From Nocardia suismassiliense (GTDB lineage: Bacteria; Actinomycetota; Actinomycetes; Mycobacteriales; Mycobacteriaceae), in assembly GCF_900269665.1 (NCBI RefSeq), contig NZ_LT985361.1:6335933-6399932 (forward strand): a stretch of DNA of 64,000 bases, read 5' to 3'. Both the position numbers and the translations under genes were made by a program. Below, piece by piece: positions 9,920 through 17,879 of the stretch; position 1 is the stretch's first letter, and every line of letters begins with the position of its first letter. Under the pieces are notes generated by a model that was given only the letters and a program-made list of their open reading frames with translations, made no database searches and was not told the origin of the DNA.

Positions 9920-10822
9920 ATGTCCGAGGTGTCCATGAGCCTTTCGGCGGATTCGCTGAGCGGACCGGTCGACAATCTGCTTCCGCAGTTGGTCGAGCAT
10001 CTGCGTCAGAATCGCACCGCCCTGCGCGAAGAGTGGGCTCGGCGGATCACCGACGCCCAGCTCCTGACCGCGATGACCCCGGAGGAGATCTTCTCCGAGG
10101 CGACCTCCGTCTACGACAACTACGTCGAGGTGCTCGAGACCGGTAGCGTCGAGGCGCTGCAGGCCTACGCCCGCGACCTGTCCGAGCGCATCATTCCGAG
10201 AGGAGTCGAGACCGACGAGGTCCTCGGTATCGTGCTCCTCCTGCGCGACGTGCTCGCCCGCTCGCTGTTCGAGAAGTACCAGGCGGACTTTCAGCTGCTC
10301 AACGCGGTGCTCGACGCCTACGAACCGGCCGCGAACCGCATCGCCAATACGGTGGGCGTCTCGTTCGTGCAGGAGCGCGAGCGCGTCATCCGTCAGCAGC
10401 AGGAAGCCATCCGCGAGCTGTCCACCCCTGTTCTGCAGGTGCGTGAACAGCTGCTCATCCTGCCGATCATCGGTGTGCTGGACAGCCAGCGCGCCCGCCA
10501 GCTCACCGAGCAGCTGCTGCGCGCCATCCGGGCCAACCGCGCCAAGGTGGTCGTCATCGACATCACCGGTGTCCCGCAGATCGACTCCACCGTGGCCAAC
10601 CACCTGGTGCAGACCGTCGACGCGTCCGGCCTGATGGGCGCGAACGTGATCATCACCGGCCTGTCCTCGGAGATCGCGCTGACACTGGTCACCATCGGCT
10701 TGGACCTGTCGAAGATGAACGCGGTCGGCGACCTCCAGGGTGGCATCGAAGAAGCGGAACGTCTGCTGGGCTACGAGGTTTCCCGAGTCGCCGAGCGGGT
10801 CACCGAACGCGACGGCCGCTAG
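9920..10822 (+). CDS. rsbR: RsbR-type stressosome sensor protein
   Basis: 300 residues. The N-terminal half (LRQNRTALREEWARRITDAQ and on) resembles the RsbRD-type sensor domain; the C-terminal half is a STAS domain (LLILPIIGVLDSQRARQLTE ... VVVIDITGVPQIDSTVANHL ... LSSEIALTLVTIGLDLS). Such proteins form the stressosome with RsbS and pass signals by RsbT phosphorylation; the candidate phosphosite is in PQIDSTVA. GGCAGGAG lies five bases before the ATG at 9920. It is the first gene of a five-gene run continuing with rsbS, rsbT, rsbX and an rsbU-like gene. Confidence 0.9.
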   Translation: MSEVSMSLSADSLSGPVDNLLPQLVEHLRQNRTALREEWARRITDAQLLTAMTPEEIFSEATSVYDNYVEVLETGSVEALQAYARDLSERIIPRGVETDEVLGIVLLLRDVLARSLFEKYQADFQLLNAVLDAYEPAANRIANTVGVSFVQERERVIRQQQEAIRELSTPVLQVREQLLILPIIGVLDSQRARQLTEQLLRAIRANRAKVVVIDITGVPQIDSTVANHLVQTVDASGLMGANVIITGLSSEIALTLVTIGLDLSKMNAVGDLQGGIEEAERLLGYEVSRVAERVTERDGR

Positions 10823-10836
10823 ATCGGGGCGGGCAG

Positions 10837-11226
10837 ATGCCGGTACCGATTCTCAAACAGGGCACCTATCTCATCGCGTCGGTGCAGTCCGCGCTGACCG
10901 ACGCCGACACCGAACGCCTGCAGGACGACCTGATGAAACAGGTCAGCAAGTATCGAGCGCACGGCATCATCGTCGACGTCACCGCGATCGACATCATGGA
11001 TTCCTTCGCCGCGAGATCGTTGCGTACCATCGCGCACATGACGCAGCTGCGCGGCGCCGAAACGGTGATCGTCGGGCTGCAACCGGAAGTCGCCTTCGCC
11101 ATGGTGCAACTCGGGCTCACGTTCGAGGACATGCACACCGCCCTCGACCTCGAAGAGGGCCTCGCCTGGCTCAACAAGAAGACGGCGAGCCCACGCCAGC
11201 GAGATGGTCGTGACAGTGGCCGCTGA
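10837..11226 (+). CDS. rsbS: RsbS, stressosome scaffold STAS protein
   Basis: 129 residues, a single STAS domain that builds the stressosome core and holds RsbT inactive until phosphorylated. Ser56 in IDIMDSFAARSLR is the expected phosphorylated residue; HGIIVDVTA and RGAETVIVGLQPEVAFAMVQLGL are typical of the family. It starts 15 bases after rsbR and overlaps rsbT by 23 bases. The last ~12 residues (basic, PRQRDGRDSGR) are encoded in that overlap and are not part of the fold. Confidence 0.92.
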   Translation: MPVPILKQGTYLIASVQSALTDADTERLQDDLMKQVSKYRAHGIIVDVTAIDIMDSFAARSLRTIAHMTQLRGAETVIVGLQPEVAFAMVQLGLTFEDMHTALDLEEGLAWLNKKTASPRQRDGRDSGR

Positions 11227-11629
11227 GAACCTGGTGATCGCGGTCAGAGTGTCGGGCGACATCGTGATCGCACGTCAGGCCGGCCGCGAACTCGCAGCGA
11301 AGCTCGGATTCACACTGACAGACCGCACCATGATCTCCACGGCGATCTCCGAAATCGCCCGCAACATCACCAGTTACGCAGGCAGCGGCGAGATCCGGCT
11401 GCTGGTCGACGACCGGGAGGGCCGGCAGGCCCTGGTGGTACAGGCCGAGGACCAGGGCCCCGGCATCCTCGACATCCCCCGCGCGCTGGAGGACGGCTAC
11501 TCGACCGGGCGTGGCCTGGGACTCGGTCTCCCCGGCGCGCGCAGGCTGATGGACCGGCTCATCGTCGACTCGGCACCCGGCAAGGGCACGTTGGTGGAGA
11601 TGTGGAAGTGGGTACCCAACGGTGCATGA
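11204..11629 (+). CDS. rsbT: RsbT, stressosome switch kinase
   Basis: 141 residues of the GHKL ATPase class. RsbT phosphorylates RsbR and RsbS, leaves the stressosome and activates an RsbU phosphatase. The N-box is ISEIARNITSYA; the G1 box is EDQGPGILD and the G2 box GRGLGLGLPGARRLMD. The ATG at 11204 lies inside rsbS; GTG codons at 11210 and 11216 are alternatives. It overlaps the next gene by eight bases. Confidence 0.92.
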   Translation: MVVTVAAENLVIAVRVSGDIVIARQAGRELAAKLGFTLTDRTMISTAISEIARNITSYAGSGEIRLLVDDREGRQALVVQAEDQGPGILDIPRALEDGYSTGRGLGLGLPGARRLMDRLIVDSAPGKGTLVEMWKWVPNGA

Positions 11630-12257
11630 AGACGGGTTCATCGGCCGAATCGAGTGGGCGGTGGCCGGTCGCGCGCTGCCCGGCCAACGCGTCTCCGGTG
11701 ACCGCGGCCTCATCCTCGACACCGGCGGCGGCACCGTCCTTTTCGCCGTGCTGGACGGACTCGGGCACGGTGCCCCCGCGGCCGACGCCGCCGACCGCGC
11801 CGCGCAGGTGCTCTCGGAGAACCGCGCCGAACCGCTGGACGTGCTGATGGTGCTGTGTCATCGAGCCATGGCCGACACCCGCGGTGCCGCGGTCTCGCTC
11901 GCCTTGTTCGACCCCGGCGACACGGTGCGCTGGCTCGGCGTCGGCAATGTCGAATCCCGGGTCCTGACAGTTACTCCCGCAGGACTCGCCAGTCGCGCGA
12001 ACATCTTGCTCACCGCGGGAATCGTCGGCTACCGACTGCCGCAGAATCTGCAACCGCAGACCATTCATGTGCGCCCCGGCGATCTGCTGCTGATGTCCAC
12101 CGACGGCATCGTCAGCGAATCCGCCGATGCGATCGATCTCTCGAAGTCCACCGCGGAGATCACCTCCGACATCCTGGCCAAGCACGCCAAGGACACCGAC
12201 GATGCGCTGGTGCTCGCTGCCCGCCACCGCGGCTCGGCGCAAGGCCTGCCGTCATGA
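11622..12257 (+). CDS. rsbX: RsbX-like PP2C phosphatase
   Basis: 211 residues of the SpoIIE/PP2C phosphatase class. RsbX resets the stressosome by dephosphorylating RsbS and RsbR. Metal-site motifs are present: VLDGLGHGAPAADAA and GDLLLMSTDGIVSE, with a C-terminal DDALVLAAR. It overlaps rsbT by eight bases, and its stop lies 13 bases before the rsbU-like start. No sensor domain is attached, as expected for RsbX. Confidence 0.88.
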   Translation: MHEDGFIGRIEWAVAGRALPGQRVSGDRGLILDTGGGTVLFAVLDGLGHGAPAADAADRAAQVLSENRAEPLDVLMVLCHRAMADTRGAAVSLALFDPGDTVRWLGVGNVESRVLTVTPAGLASRANILLTAGIVGYRLPQNLQPQTIHVRPGDLLLMSTDGIVSESADAIDLSKSTAEITSDILAKHAKDTDDALVLAARHRGSAQGLPS

Positions 12258-12270
12258 GGGGCCGCGCCGT

Positions 12271-14607
12271 ATGACAGCACTGGCCGACTTCCTCGACGAG
12301 TACGCGAAAGCCCTACGGCGGCACCTGGATTCACCGAGCCAGGGCACCTTGGCGGAGGGCTACGAGCTCGGCCGGCGAGCGTTGGTCGAGGGCATCAGCC
12401 TGCTCGATCTCAACGAAAACCACTTCCGGGTGGTGCAATCCGCCGAGCACGCGGCCGGCATCGGCGGCGGCGACTCGCGACTGGCCGAGTCGGCGCTGGA
12501 GTTCCTGCTGCAAACCCTTGCCGCACTGGACATCGCGACCCGCGGTTACCTCGACGGCGTCGGCCGGTACGAGCAACAGCGTACGCGCGCAGACGATCTC
12601 GCGGGCCGCGACGCCTTCCGCGCCGCGCTGGTCGAGTCGCTGCAGGACGGGTTCTTCGTCGCCGACTCGCACGGCGCCATCATCGAGGTCAACTCCGCGT
12701 TCGGCGCGCTGACCGGATACGGCGCCGCCGACGTGCCCTACCCGCTGCCGCATCCGTGGTCGATGCCGGACGGCCCGCGCTACCCCGATCTCGGTACCGA
12801 GGCACAGCGTTTCGTCATTCCGATCCGGCACCGCGACGGCCGCACCGTATGGCTCGCGGTGAGCACCAGCGCGCTGATCAAGCCCGAGAACAACGAACGC
12901 ATCTTCGTCGGCACCATCCGCGATGTCACCGCCGAGCACGACGCGCAGGCCCGCGATCAGGCGGCGTCCCGGCTGGCCACCGCGGTGGCCGCGGCCACCA
13001 GTGTGGTGGAGGTGCTCGCCGTCGGCCTCGACGAGGTGCGGCGCACGGTGGGCGCGCAGACCGCGGTGGTGGCGGTGTGGCCGAGCAGACACGTCGAGCC
13101 GGAGGTGTACGTCTCCGGCGCCGAGGGCGCGAACGGTCCGGAGAACGCCGAACTGGACGCGCGGGCGCGGGCCATGCTGGAACGGGCCAGACGCAGACCC
13201 GGCCGCAGCCTGTTCGCGATCCCGGAGGGCACCGAGAGCTCCGAGGGCATCGTCGCCCCGCTCGGCGAAACCGGCGACGCCGCACTGTGGTTGAGGTTCG
13301 CCGCGCCGCGCGCGATCAGCGCCGCCGACTGGACGCTGTTCTCACTGCTGATCGGTCATCTGAGCCTCGCGGTACAGCGGGCGCGCAACTTCGACCAGGC
13401 ACGCTCGACCTCACTCACCTTGCAGCGGGCCATGCTCGGCCCGATCGAACTGCCGCCGCGGTTCTCGGTGCATTACGAGCCCGCGCTGCCGCCGCTGGAG
13501 ATCGGCGGCGACTGGTATGACGTGGTGCCGTTGCGCGACGGCACCATCGGCGTGGTGGTCGGCGACTGCGTCGGCCGTGGACTGTCCGCCGCCGTGGTGA
13601 TGGGGCAATTGCGTACGGCCGCAAGGGCATTGCTCTTGCGCGGGGCCGGTCCCGCGCAGTTGCTCGCCGAGCTGGACACCGTCGCCGGACGCATCCCGGG
13701 GGCGATGTGCACCACAGTGTGCGCCGCCGTCCTCGATCCCGTGCGCGGGCTGGTCCGCTATAGCAGCGCGGGCCACATGCCGCCGATCCTGGCCGATGTC
13801 GAAGCGACCGGGCGGTTGCTTGAGGGCGGTCGCTCGGTTCCGCTGGCCACCTTCGATCCGCCGCGCCGCCCGGAGGCGACCACCGCGTTGACGCCGGGGT
13901 CGACGCTGGTGCTGTTCACCGACGGGCTCGTCGAACAGCGCGGCATCGACATCGACGACAGCTTCGCCAAGATCGCCGCCGTGCTCGCGGACACCTCGGC
14001 CAAACTGCCCAGGGAAGTGGCCGACGCGGTGCTCTCGCGCCTGCGGCCCGCCGCCGGATACGACGACGACGTCGCCATGGTGGTCTATCGACAGCCGCCC
14101 GCACCGCTGCGCCTGGAGGTCCCCGCGCACCCGGATGAGCTTGCGGCACTGCGCCGTACGCTGAAAGCCTGGCTCGCCGCCGCCGCGGTGCCGCACGATC
14201 TCGCCTCCGATCTGGTCGCCGCCGCGAACGAGGCATGCAGCAACAGCATCGAGCACGCCTACCGCAACGGCGCCGTGCCGAGTGGCCGCCCCGCGAGCAC
14301 CGATCGCTCGATGGGCCGCGTCAGCAAGACCCTGCGCGACCCCGCCGCCGACATCAACCGCGTCCAGTTGAGCGCAACCTGCAACACCGAGACCGTGGTG
14401 ATCACCGTCACCGACGCGGGCAGCTGGAAGCCGCGCTCCGCCGATCCCGGCTATCGCGGCCGCGGCATCGACATGATGCGCGCGCTCACCGAGGAACTCG
14501 ACATCGACCACACCGGACCCGGCACCCGCGTCCGCATGTCGGTGACCCTGCCCGCCATCACCTTCCCGGTGGCCAACCCGCTGCGCGGCACCAACCGCCA
14601 CCTGTAG
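12271..14607 (+). CDS. rsbU: RsbU-like phosphatase with PAS, GAF and GHKL domains
   Basis: 778 residues. An N-terminal RsbU_N-like helical part (LADFLDEYAKALRRHLDSPS) that would receive RsbT is followed by a PAS domain at about 105-220 (ALVESLQDGFFVADSHGAII), a GAF-like domain at about 230-375, a SpoIIE/PP2C phosphatase at about 390-610 (EIGGDWYDVVPLRDG, VVGDCVGRGLSAAVVMGQLR, LVLFTDGLVEQRG), and a GHKL kinase-like domain at about 615-760 (AANEACSNSIEHAY, DAGSWKP, YRGRGIDMMRA). Phosphatase and anti-sigma-kinase-like domains in one chain suggest that it both activates an anti-anti-sigma factor and may itself bind one. The ATG at 12271 has GAGGGG about 12 bases before it. No sigma factor gene is adjacent. 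Confidence 0.9.
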   Translation: MTALADFLDEYAKALRRHLDSPSQGTLAEGYELGRRALVEGISLLDLNENHFRVVQSAEHAAGIGGGDSRLAESALEFLLQTLAALDIATRGYLDGVGRYEQQRTRADDLAGRDAFRAALVESLQDGFFVADSHGAIIEVNSAFGALTGYGAADVPYPLPHPWSMPDGPRYPDLGTEAQRFVIPIRHRDGRTVWLAVSTSALIKPENNERIFVGTIRDVTAEHDAQARDQAASRLATAVAAATSVVEVLAVGLDEVRRTVGAQTAVVAVWPSRHVEPEVYVSGAEGANGPENAELDARARAMLERARRRPGRSLFAIPEGTESSEGIVAPLGETGDAALWLRFAAPRAISAADWTLFSLLIGHLSLAVQRARNFDQARSTSLTLQRAMLGPIELPPRFSVHYEPALPPLEIGGDWYDVVPLRDGTIGVVVGDCVGRGLSAAVVMGQLRTAARALLLRGAGPAQLLAELDTVAGRIPGAMCTTVCAAVLDPVRGLVRYSSAGHMPPILADVEATGRLLEGGRSVPLATFDPPRRPEATTALTPGSTLVLFTDGLVEQRGIDIDDSFAKIAAVLADTSAKLPREVADAVLSRLRPAAGYDDDVAMVVYRQPPAPLRLEVPAHPDELAALRRTLKAWLAAAAVPHDLASDLVAAANEACSNSIEHAYRNGAVPSGRPASTDRSMGRVSKTLRDPAADINRVQLSATCNTETVVITVTDAGSWKPRSADPGYRGRGIDMMRALTEELDIDHTGPGTRVRMSVTLPAITFPVANPLRGTNRHL

Positions 14608-14666
14608 GGAACGCAGCGTCCTTTTACCGCCAGCACCGGGCTGTCGGCGCGCGGCATCGTTGGCGC

Positions 14667-15296
14667 ATGCATCGTGTTGTTGATCTCAAAGTTCTCTATT
14701 TCGGTACGCCGGTGGTGTTGATCGGCACCCGGAATCCGGACGGGACGGCAAATTTGGCGCCGATGTCGTCGGCCTGGTGGCTCGGCGATCAGTGCATGCT
14801 CGGGATGGGTACCAGGTCGCAGACGTCGCGGAATCTGGCGCGCGAGCGGGAATGCGTGCTGAATCTGCCGTCCGCGGACCTCGTCGAGGCGGTGGACCGG
14901 CTGGCGCTGCTGACCGGTGCGCCGGAGATGACGCCGCACAAAGTCGAGAAGGGGTACCGGTACGAGCCGGACAAGTTCGGGGCCGCCGGGCTCAGCCAGG
15001 TGCCCGGCGAGGTCGTCGCAGCGCCACGGGTCGCCGAATGCCCGATTCAGCTCGAGTGTGAGCTCGTGTCCGCCGCGCCGTTCGGCATTGACACCGGGGC
15101 CACCGCACACACCGTGCGGGTACTGCGCGCGCATGTGACCGACGAGCTGATCACTCCGGGCACCGACCACATCGATCAGCTGCGCTGGGATCCGCTGATC
15201 ATGAAGTTCTGCGAGTTCTTCGGCGGCGGTACGCAGCTGTTCCCCTCGCGATTGGCCGAGGCGTGGCAGATACCGCGCCCGGCGACCAGCCGTTGA
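14667..15296 (+). CDS. Flavin reductase family protein
   Basis: 209 residues of the FMN-binding split-barrel flavin reductase-like family. The N-terminal barrel shows VLYFGTPVVLIGTRNPDGTANLAPMSS and SRNLARERECVLNLPS, where FMN would bind; further on HKVEKGYRYEPDKFGAAG and ECPIQLECELV match the family. It probably reduces flavin with NAD(P)H or acts on a small-molecule substrate. The start at 14667 is the first Met of the conserved part; no strong ribosome site is seen. It lies 59 bases after the stressosome operon and may be independent of it. Confidence 0.85.
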   Translation: MHRVVDLKVLYFGTPVVLIGTRNPDGTANLAPMSSAWWLGDQCMLGMGTRSQTSRNLARERECVLNLPSADLVEAVDRLALLTGAPEMTPHKVEKGYRYEPDKFGAAGLSQVPGEVVAAPRVAECPIQLECELVSAAPFGIDTGATAHTVRVLRAHVTDELITPGTDHIDQLRWDPLIMKFCEFFGGGTQLFPSRLAEAWQIPRPATSR

Positions 15297-15425
15297 GCCG
15301 ACCGGCCGAATGCTTCTATTGCGAAGCGCCACAACGGCAGGTTCGACCGGCGACCTTACGGTAGTGTTTGACCTTATGAACGCGCCGAGGTTGCGAATTC
15401 GCCGCTACTTGTGTGTTGTGATGTT

Positions 15426-15806
15426 GTGACCAACACTTCCGGAGACGCGTATCCCCTCGCGGACACGATGACCACCACCGTCGCCTCACAGGATGGTGCG
15501 ACGGTCCTCACGGTGGTCGGCGAGGTCGACCTGGCAACCGCCCCCGCGCTGGAGAGCTCGATCGAAGCGATCCTCGACGGCAAGCCCGCGGCCCTGATCA
15601 TCGATCTGACCGCAGTCAGCTTCCTCGCCTCGGCGGGGATGGCCGTGCTTGTCGCAACACATCAGCGTGCGGGTAAGGAAACCGCGATCGCCGTCGTCGC
15701 CGACGGCCCCGCCACCAGCAGACAACTGCGGATGACCAACCTCGATCAGGTCTTCGCCGTGCACTCCACGCTGCAGGAGGCGCTCGCGGGGTTCCAGAAC
15801 CGCTGA
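15426..15806 (+). CDS. STAS-domain anti-anti-sigma factor
   Basis: About 126 residues, with a STAS domain at about 20-115: VGEVDLATAPALESSIEAIL, then ALIIDLTAVSFLASAGMAVL, where the serine in FLASAGM is the usual phosphorylation site of SpoIIAA-like proteins. When dephosphorylated by an RsbU-type phosphatase it would bind an anti-sigma factor and free a sigma factor. The start is uncertain: GTG 15411, GTG 15426 and ATG 15468 are all open and none has a clear ribosome site. Its position 800 bases after the RsbU-like gene makes it a plausible partner of that phosphatase. Confidence 0.85.
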   Translation: MTNTSGDAYPLADTMTTTVASQDGATVLTVVGEVDLATAPALESSIEAILDGKPAALIIDLTAVSFLASAGMAVLVATHQRAGKETAIAVVADGPATSRQLRMTNLDQVFAVHSTLQEALAGFQNR

Positions 15807-15923
15807 GCAGTCAGCTAGGCCAGGCACCTGAGCAGTTCCTCGACCAGGTGCCGAGCAGTTCGCTCGGTTAGATGCCGAGCAGGCCATGACCCAGGCACTG
15901 GGCAGCCCTATGACATCAGCGAC
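15804..15923. repeat. Imperfect tandem repeat, about 24 bases, five copies
   Basis: Starting at the stop codon of the STAS gene, units begin at 15804, 15829, 15852, 15876 and 15899, giving periods of 25, 23, 24 and 23. Each starts with a form of (T/C)GAGCAG(T) and ends with AGGCAC, AGGTGC or AGATGC. The array has in-frame stops and is not coding. Units differ from each other, so it is old or loosely constrained. Confidence 0.6.
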
Positions 15924-15925
15924 AT

Positions 15926-15956
15926 CGGCGGGCAGGGCGATAAACCCTGCCCGCCG
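15926..15956. terminator. Bidirectional terminator hairpin
   Basis: A perfect 12-base stem, CGGCGGGCAGGG (15926-15937) and CCCTGCCCGCCG (15945-15956), with loop CGATAAA. It lies between the convergent STAS gene and the oxidoreductase ending at 15971. There is no clear T-tract on either side. Confidence 0.65.
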
Positions 15957-15970
15957 ACGTCATCGGTGGC

Positions 15971-17008
15971 TCAGCAGAGCTCGCGCAGCTGCTCGATCAG
16001 CTTGACGCGCTCGGCCGGGGTGGCGGCCATCGGCGCGACGTTGAGCACGGTGACGCCAGCCTCGGCGAAGGCGGCGACCCGTTCCTTGACGTAGCCGGCG
16101 GATCCGATCAGCGAGGTGTCGCGGGCCAGGGCATCCGGAACGGCCTTGGCCGCCTCTTCCTTCTTGCCCGCCAGGTAGAGCTCCTGAATGCGGTCGGCCT
16201 CGGCGCCGTAGCCGTACTTGGTGGCCAGCGTGTGATAGAAGTTCTTGCCCTTGGCGCCCATGCCGCCGATGTAGAGGGCCAGGTGCGGCTTCACGAACTC
16301 CAGCAGCGGCTCGACGTCGTCGCCGATGGCCAGCGTGGGGCTCGCGTAGACGTCGAGGTCACCGAGCTGCGGGTCCCGCTTGGCGAAGCCGGCGTCGAGC
16401 GACTCGCCCCAGATCTGCTTCGCCCGCTCCGGCAGGAAGAAGATCGGCTGCCAGCCCTCGGCGATCTCGGCGGTCAGCTCGACATTCTTCGGGCCGATCG
16501 AGGCGAGCAGCACCGGAATGCGTTCGCGCACCGGGTGATTGATCAGCTTCAGCGACTTGCCCAGGCCGGTGCCCTGCCCCTCGGGCAGCGGGATCTGGTA
16601 GTACTTGCCGTTGTACTCGAGGCGGTCGCGGCGCCACACCTTGCGGCAGATCTCCACCAGTTCCCTGGTGCGCCCGATCGGCGCGTCGTAGGGCACGCCG
16701 TGGAAGCCCTCGATCACCTGCGGGCCCGACGCGCCGAGGCCGAGGATGAACCGGCCGTCGGAGACGAAGTCGAGGCCGGCCGCGGTCATCGCGGTCAGGC
16801 TGGGGGTGCGGGTGTAGATCTGCAGGATGCCGGAGGCCAGCTGCAGCCGCGTCGTCTTGGCCGCGAGGTAGCCGAGCGCGCTCACCGCGTCGAACGAGTA
16901 CGCCTCGGGCACGAACACGATGTCCAGTCCCGCGCGCTCCAGGTCGGCGACTTCCGCCGCCGCCTCTTTGAAACCGCCCGAGTAGTTGATGCTCAATCCG
17001 ATCCGCAT
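15971..17008 (-). CDS. LLM-class F420-dependent oxidoreductase
   Basis: About 345 residues of the luciferase-like (LLM) TIM-barrel family that use F420 or flavin. The N-terminus MRIGLSINYSGGFKEA is typical, followed by LDIVFVPEAYSFDAVSALGYLAAKT, SDGRFILGLGASGPQVIEGFHG and RIPVLLASIGPKNVELTAEIAEGW. The ATG at 17008 is preferred because the conserved MRIGLS begins there; two upstream in-frame starts add only a basic tail. The substrate is unknown. Fourteen bases separate it from the terminator hairpin that it shares with the STAS gene. Confidence 0.88.
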   Translation of the reverse strand: MRIGLSINYSGGFKEAAAEVADLERAGLDIVFVPEAYSFDAVSALGYLAAKTTRLQLASGILQIYTRTPSLTAMTAAGLDFVSDGRFILGLGASGPQVIEGFHGVPYDAPIGRTRELVEICRKVWRRDRLEYNGKYYQIPLPEGQGTGLGKSLKLINHPVRERIPVLLASIGPKNVELTAEIAEGWQPIFFLPERAKQIWGESLDAGFAKRDPQLGDLDVYASPTLAIGDDVEPLLEFVKPHLALYIGGMGAKGKNFYHTLATKYGYGAEADRIQELYLAGKKEEAAKAVPDALARDTSLIGSAGYVKERVAAFAEAGVTVLNVAPMAATPAERVKLIEQLRELC

Positions 17009-17151
17009 AGCACTCAACATAACGGCGGCTATGGGTCGGCGCCGCACCGGACCGTGCTACCGGGGCGGTCCCGCAGCAAACATCGTCGGCCAACCGGTAG
17101 CGTTGACCGCGCACTCCCCGCCCACGCCGCTCTCTGAAAGGCCTCTGACCC

Positions 17152-17811
17152 GTGTCGCAGCCGAGCACATCGTCCCAGGAAACTGCGCCCTCGTTCGGCG
17201 AGGCCACGCTCGCGCAGTACCTGTCCGAGCTGGCCGCCAAGGTGCCCGCGCCCGGCGGTGGCGCCGTGGCCGCGCTGCACGCCGCGCAGGGCGCCGCGCT
17301 GGTCGCGATGGTCGGGCGCTACACCACCCGCGCCAAAGATGCCGAGAACCGCCCGGTGGTCGACCGGATCATCGAGGCCGCCGACGCCGCCCGCGCGCGT
17401 TCGCTCGCCCTCGCCGACGCCGACGCCGCCGCGTTCACCGCGGTCGGCGCCGCCTACAAGCTGCCGAAGAGCATGCCGGAGGAGGAGGCCACCCGCACCG
17501 CGGCCATCAACGCGGCGCTGATCGAGGCCGCCCGCGTGCCCGCGACCGTGGTCGACGAGGCCGACGAGGTGCTCTCGCTGGCCACCGAGCTGTTCCCGAT
17601 CGGCAACCCCAACGTGGTCACCGACATCGGCGCCGCGGCCGACGCCTGCCGCGCGGCCGCCGCCAGCTCGCAGCTCAATATCGAGATCAACGTCGCCTCG
17701 CTGCCCGCCGCGGACGGGGACCGGTTCGCCGCCGTATTGCTGCGCATCGAAGAAATCGTCGCGCGCGCCGACGGCCTGCACGCCGACGTGGTGCACGCGG
17801 TTCGCGGTTAG
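17152..17811 (+). CDS. Cyclodeaminase/cyclohydrolase family protein (FchA-like)
   Basis: 219 residues, all helical, of the family that includes the C-terminal domain of formiminotransferase-cyclodeaminase and stand-alone FchA methenyl-tetrahydrofolate cyclohydrolases. Diagnostic segments are LAAKVPAPGGGAVAALHAAQ, AALVAMVGRYT and the late GNPNVVTDIGAAADACRAA. FchA converts methenyl- to formyl-tetrahydrofolate; cyclodeaminases release ammonia from formimino-tetrahydrofolate. No hut or formiminotransferase gene is nearby. The start is a GTG at 17152. The FolD paralogue at 30259 lacks its cyclohydrolase lysine, which makes a cyclohydrolase role here attractive. Confidence 0.85.
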   Translation: MSQPSTSSQETAPSFGEATLAQYLSELAAKVPAPGGGAVAALHAAQGAALVAMVGRYTTRAKDAENRPVVDRIIEAADAARARSLALADADAAAFTAVGAAYKLPKSMPEEEATRTAAINAALIEAARVPATVVDEADEVLSLATELFPIGNPNVVTDIGAAADACRAAAASSQLNIEINVASLPAADGDRFAAVLLRIEEIVARADGLHADVVHAVRG

Positions 17812-17817
17812 GTCTGG

Positions 17818-17842
17818 GTTTCCGTACCGGACGGCCGGGTAT
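17818..17842 (+). promoter_or_regulatory. SigF/SigB-type promoter
   Basis: GTTT (17818-17821, preceded by GG) and GGGTAT (17837-17842) are separated by 15 bases, matching the SigF/SigB-type consensus. A start of transcription near 17850 would serve the gene at 17880 and would exclude the upstream ATG at 17841, which overlaps the -10. Confidence 0.6.
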
Positions 17843-17879
17843 GTCGGCGAAGACAGCCGACAGAGCCGAGGAGGTAGCC

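Noticed and set aside
14451..15332. Long reverse-strand frame opposite the flavin reductase
   Set aside because: Arg/Pro-rich shadow of the flavin reductase gene with no domain.
15807..15890. Reading the 24-base repeat as a repeat peptide
   Set aside because: Stops occur in the repeat frames and no start signal exists.
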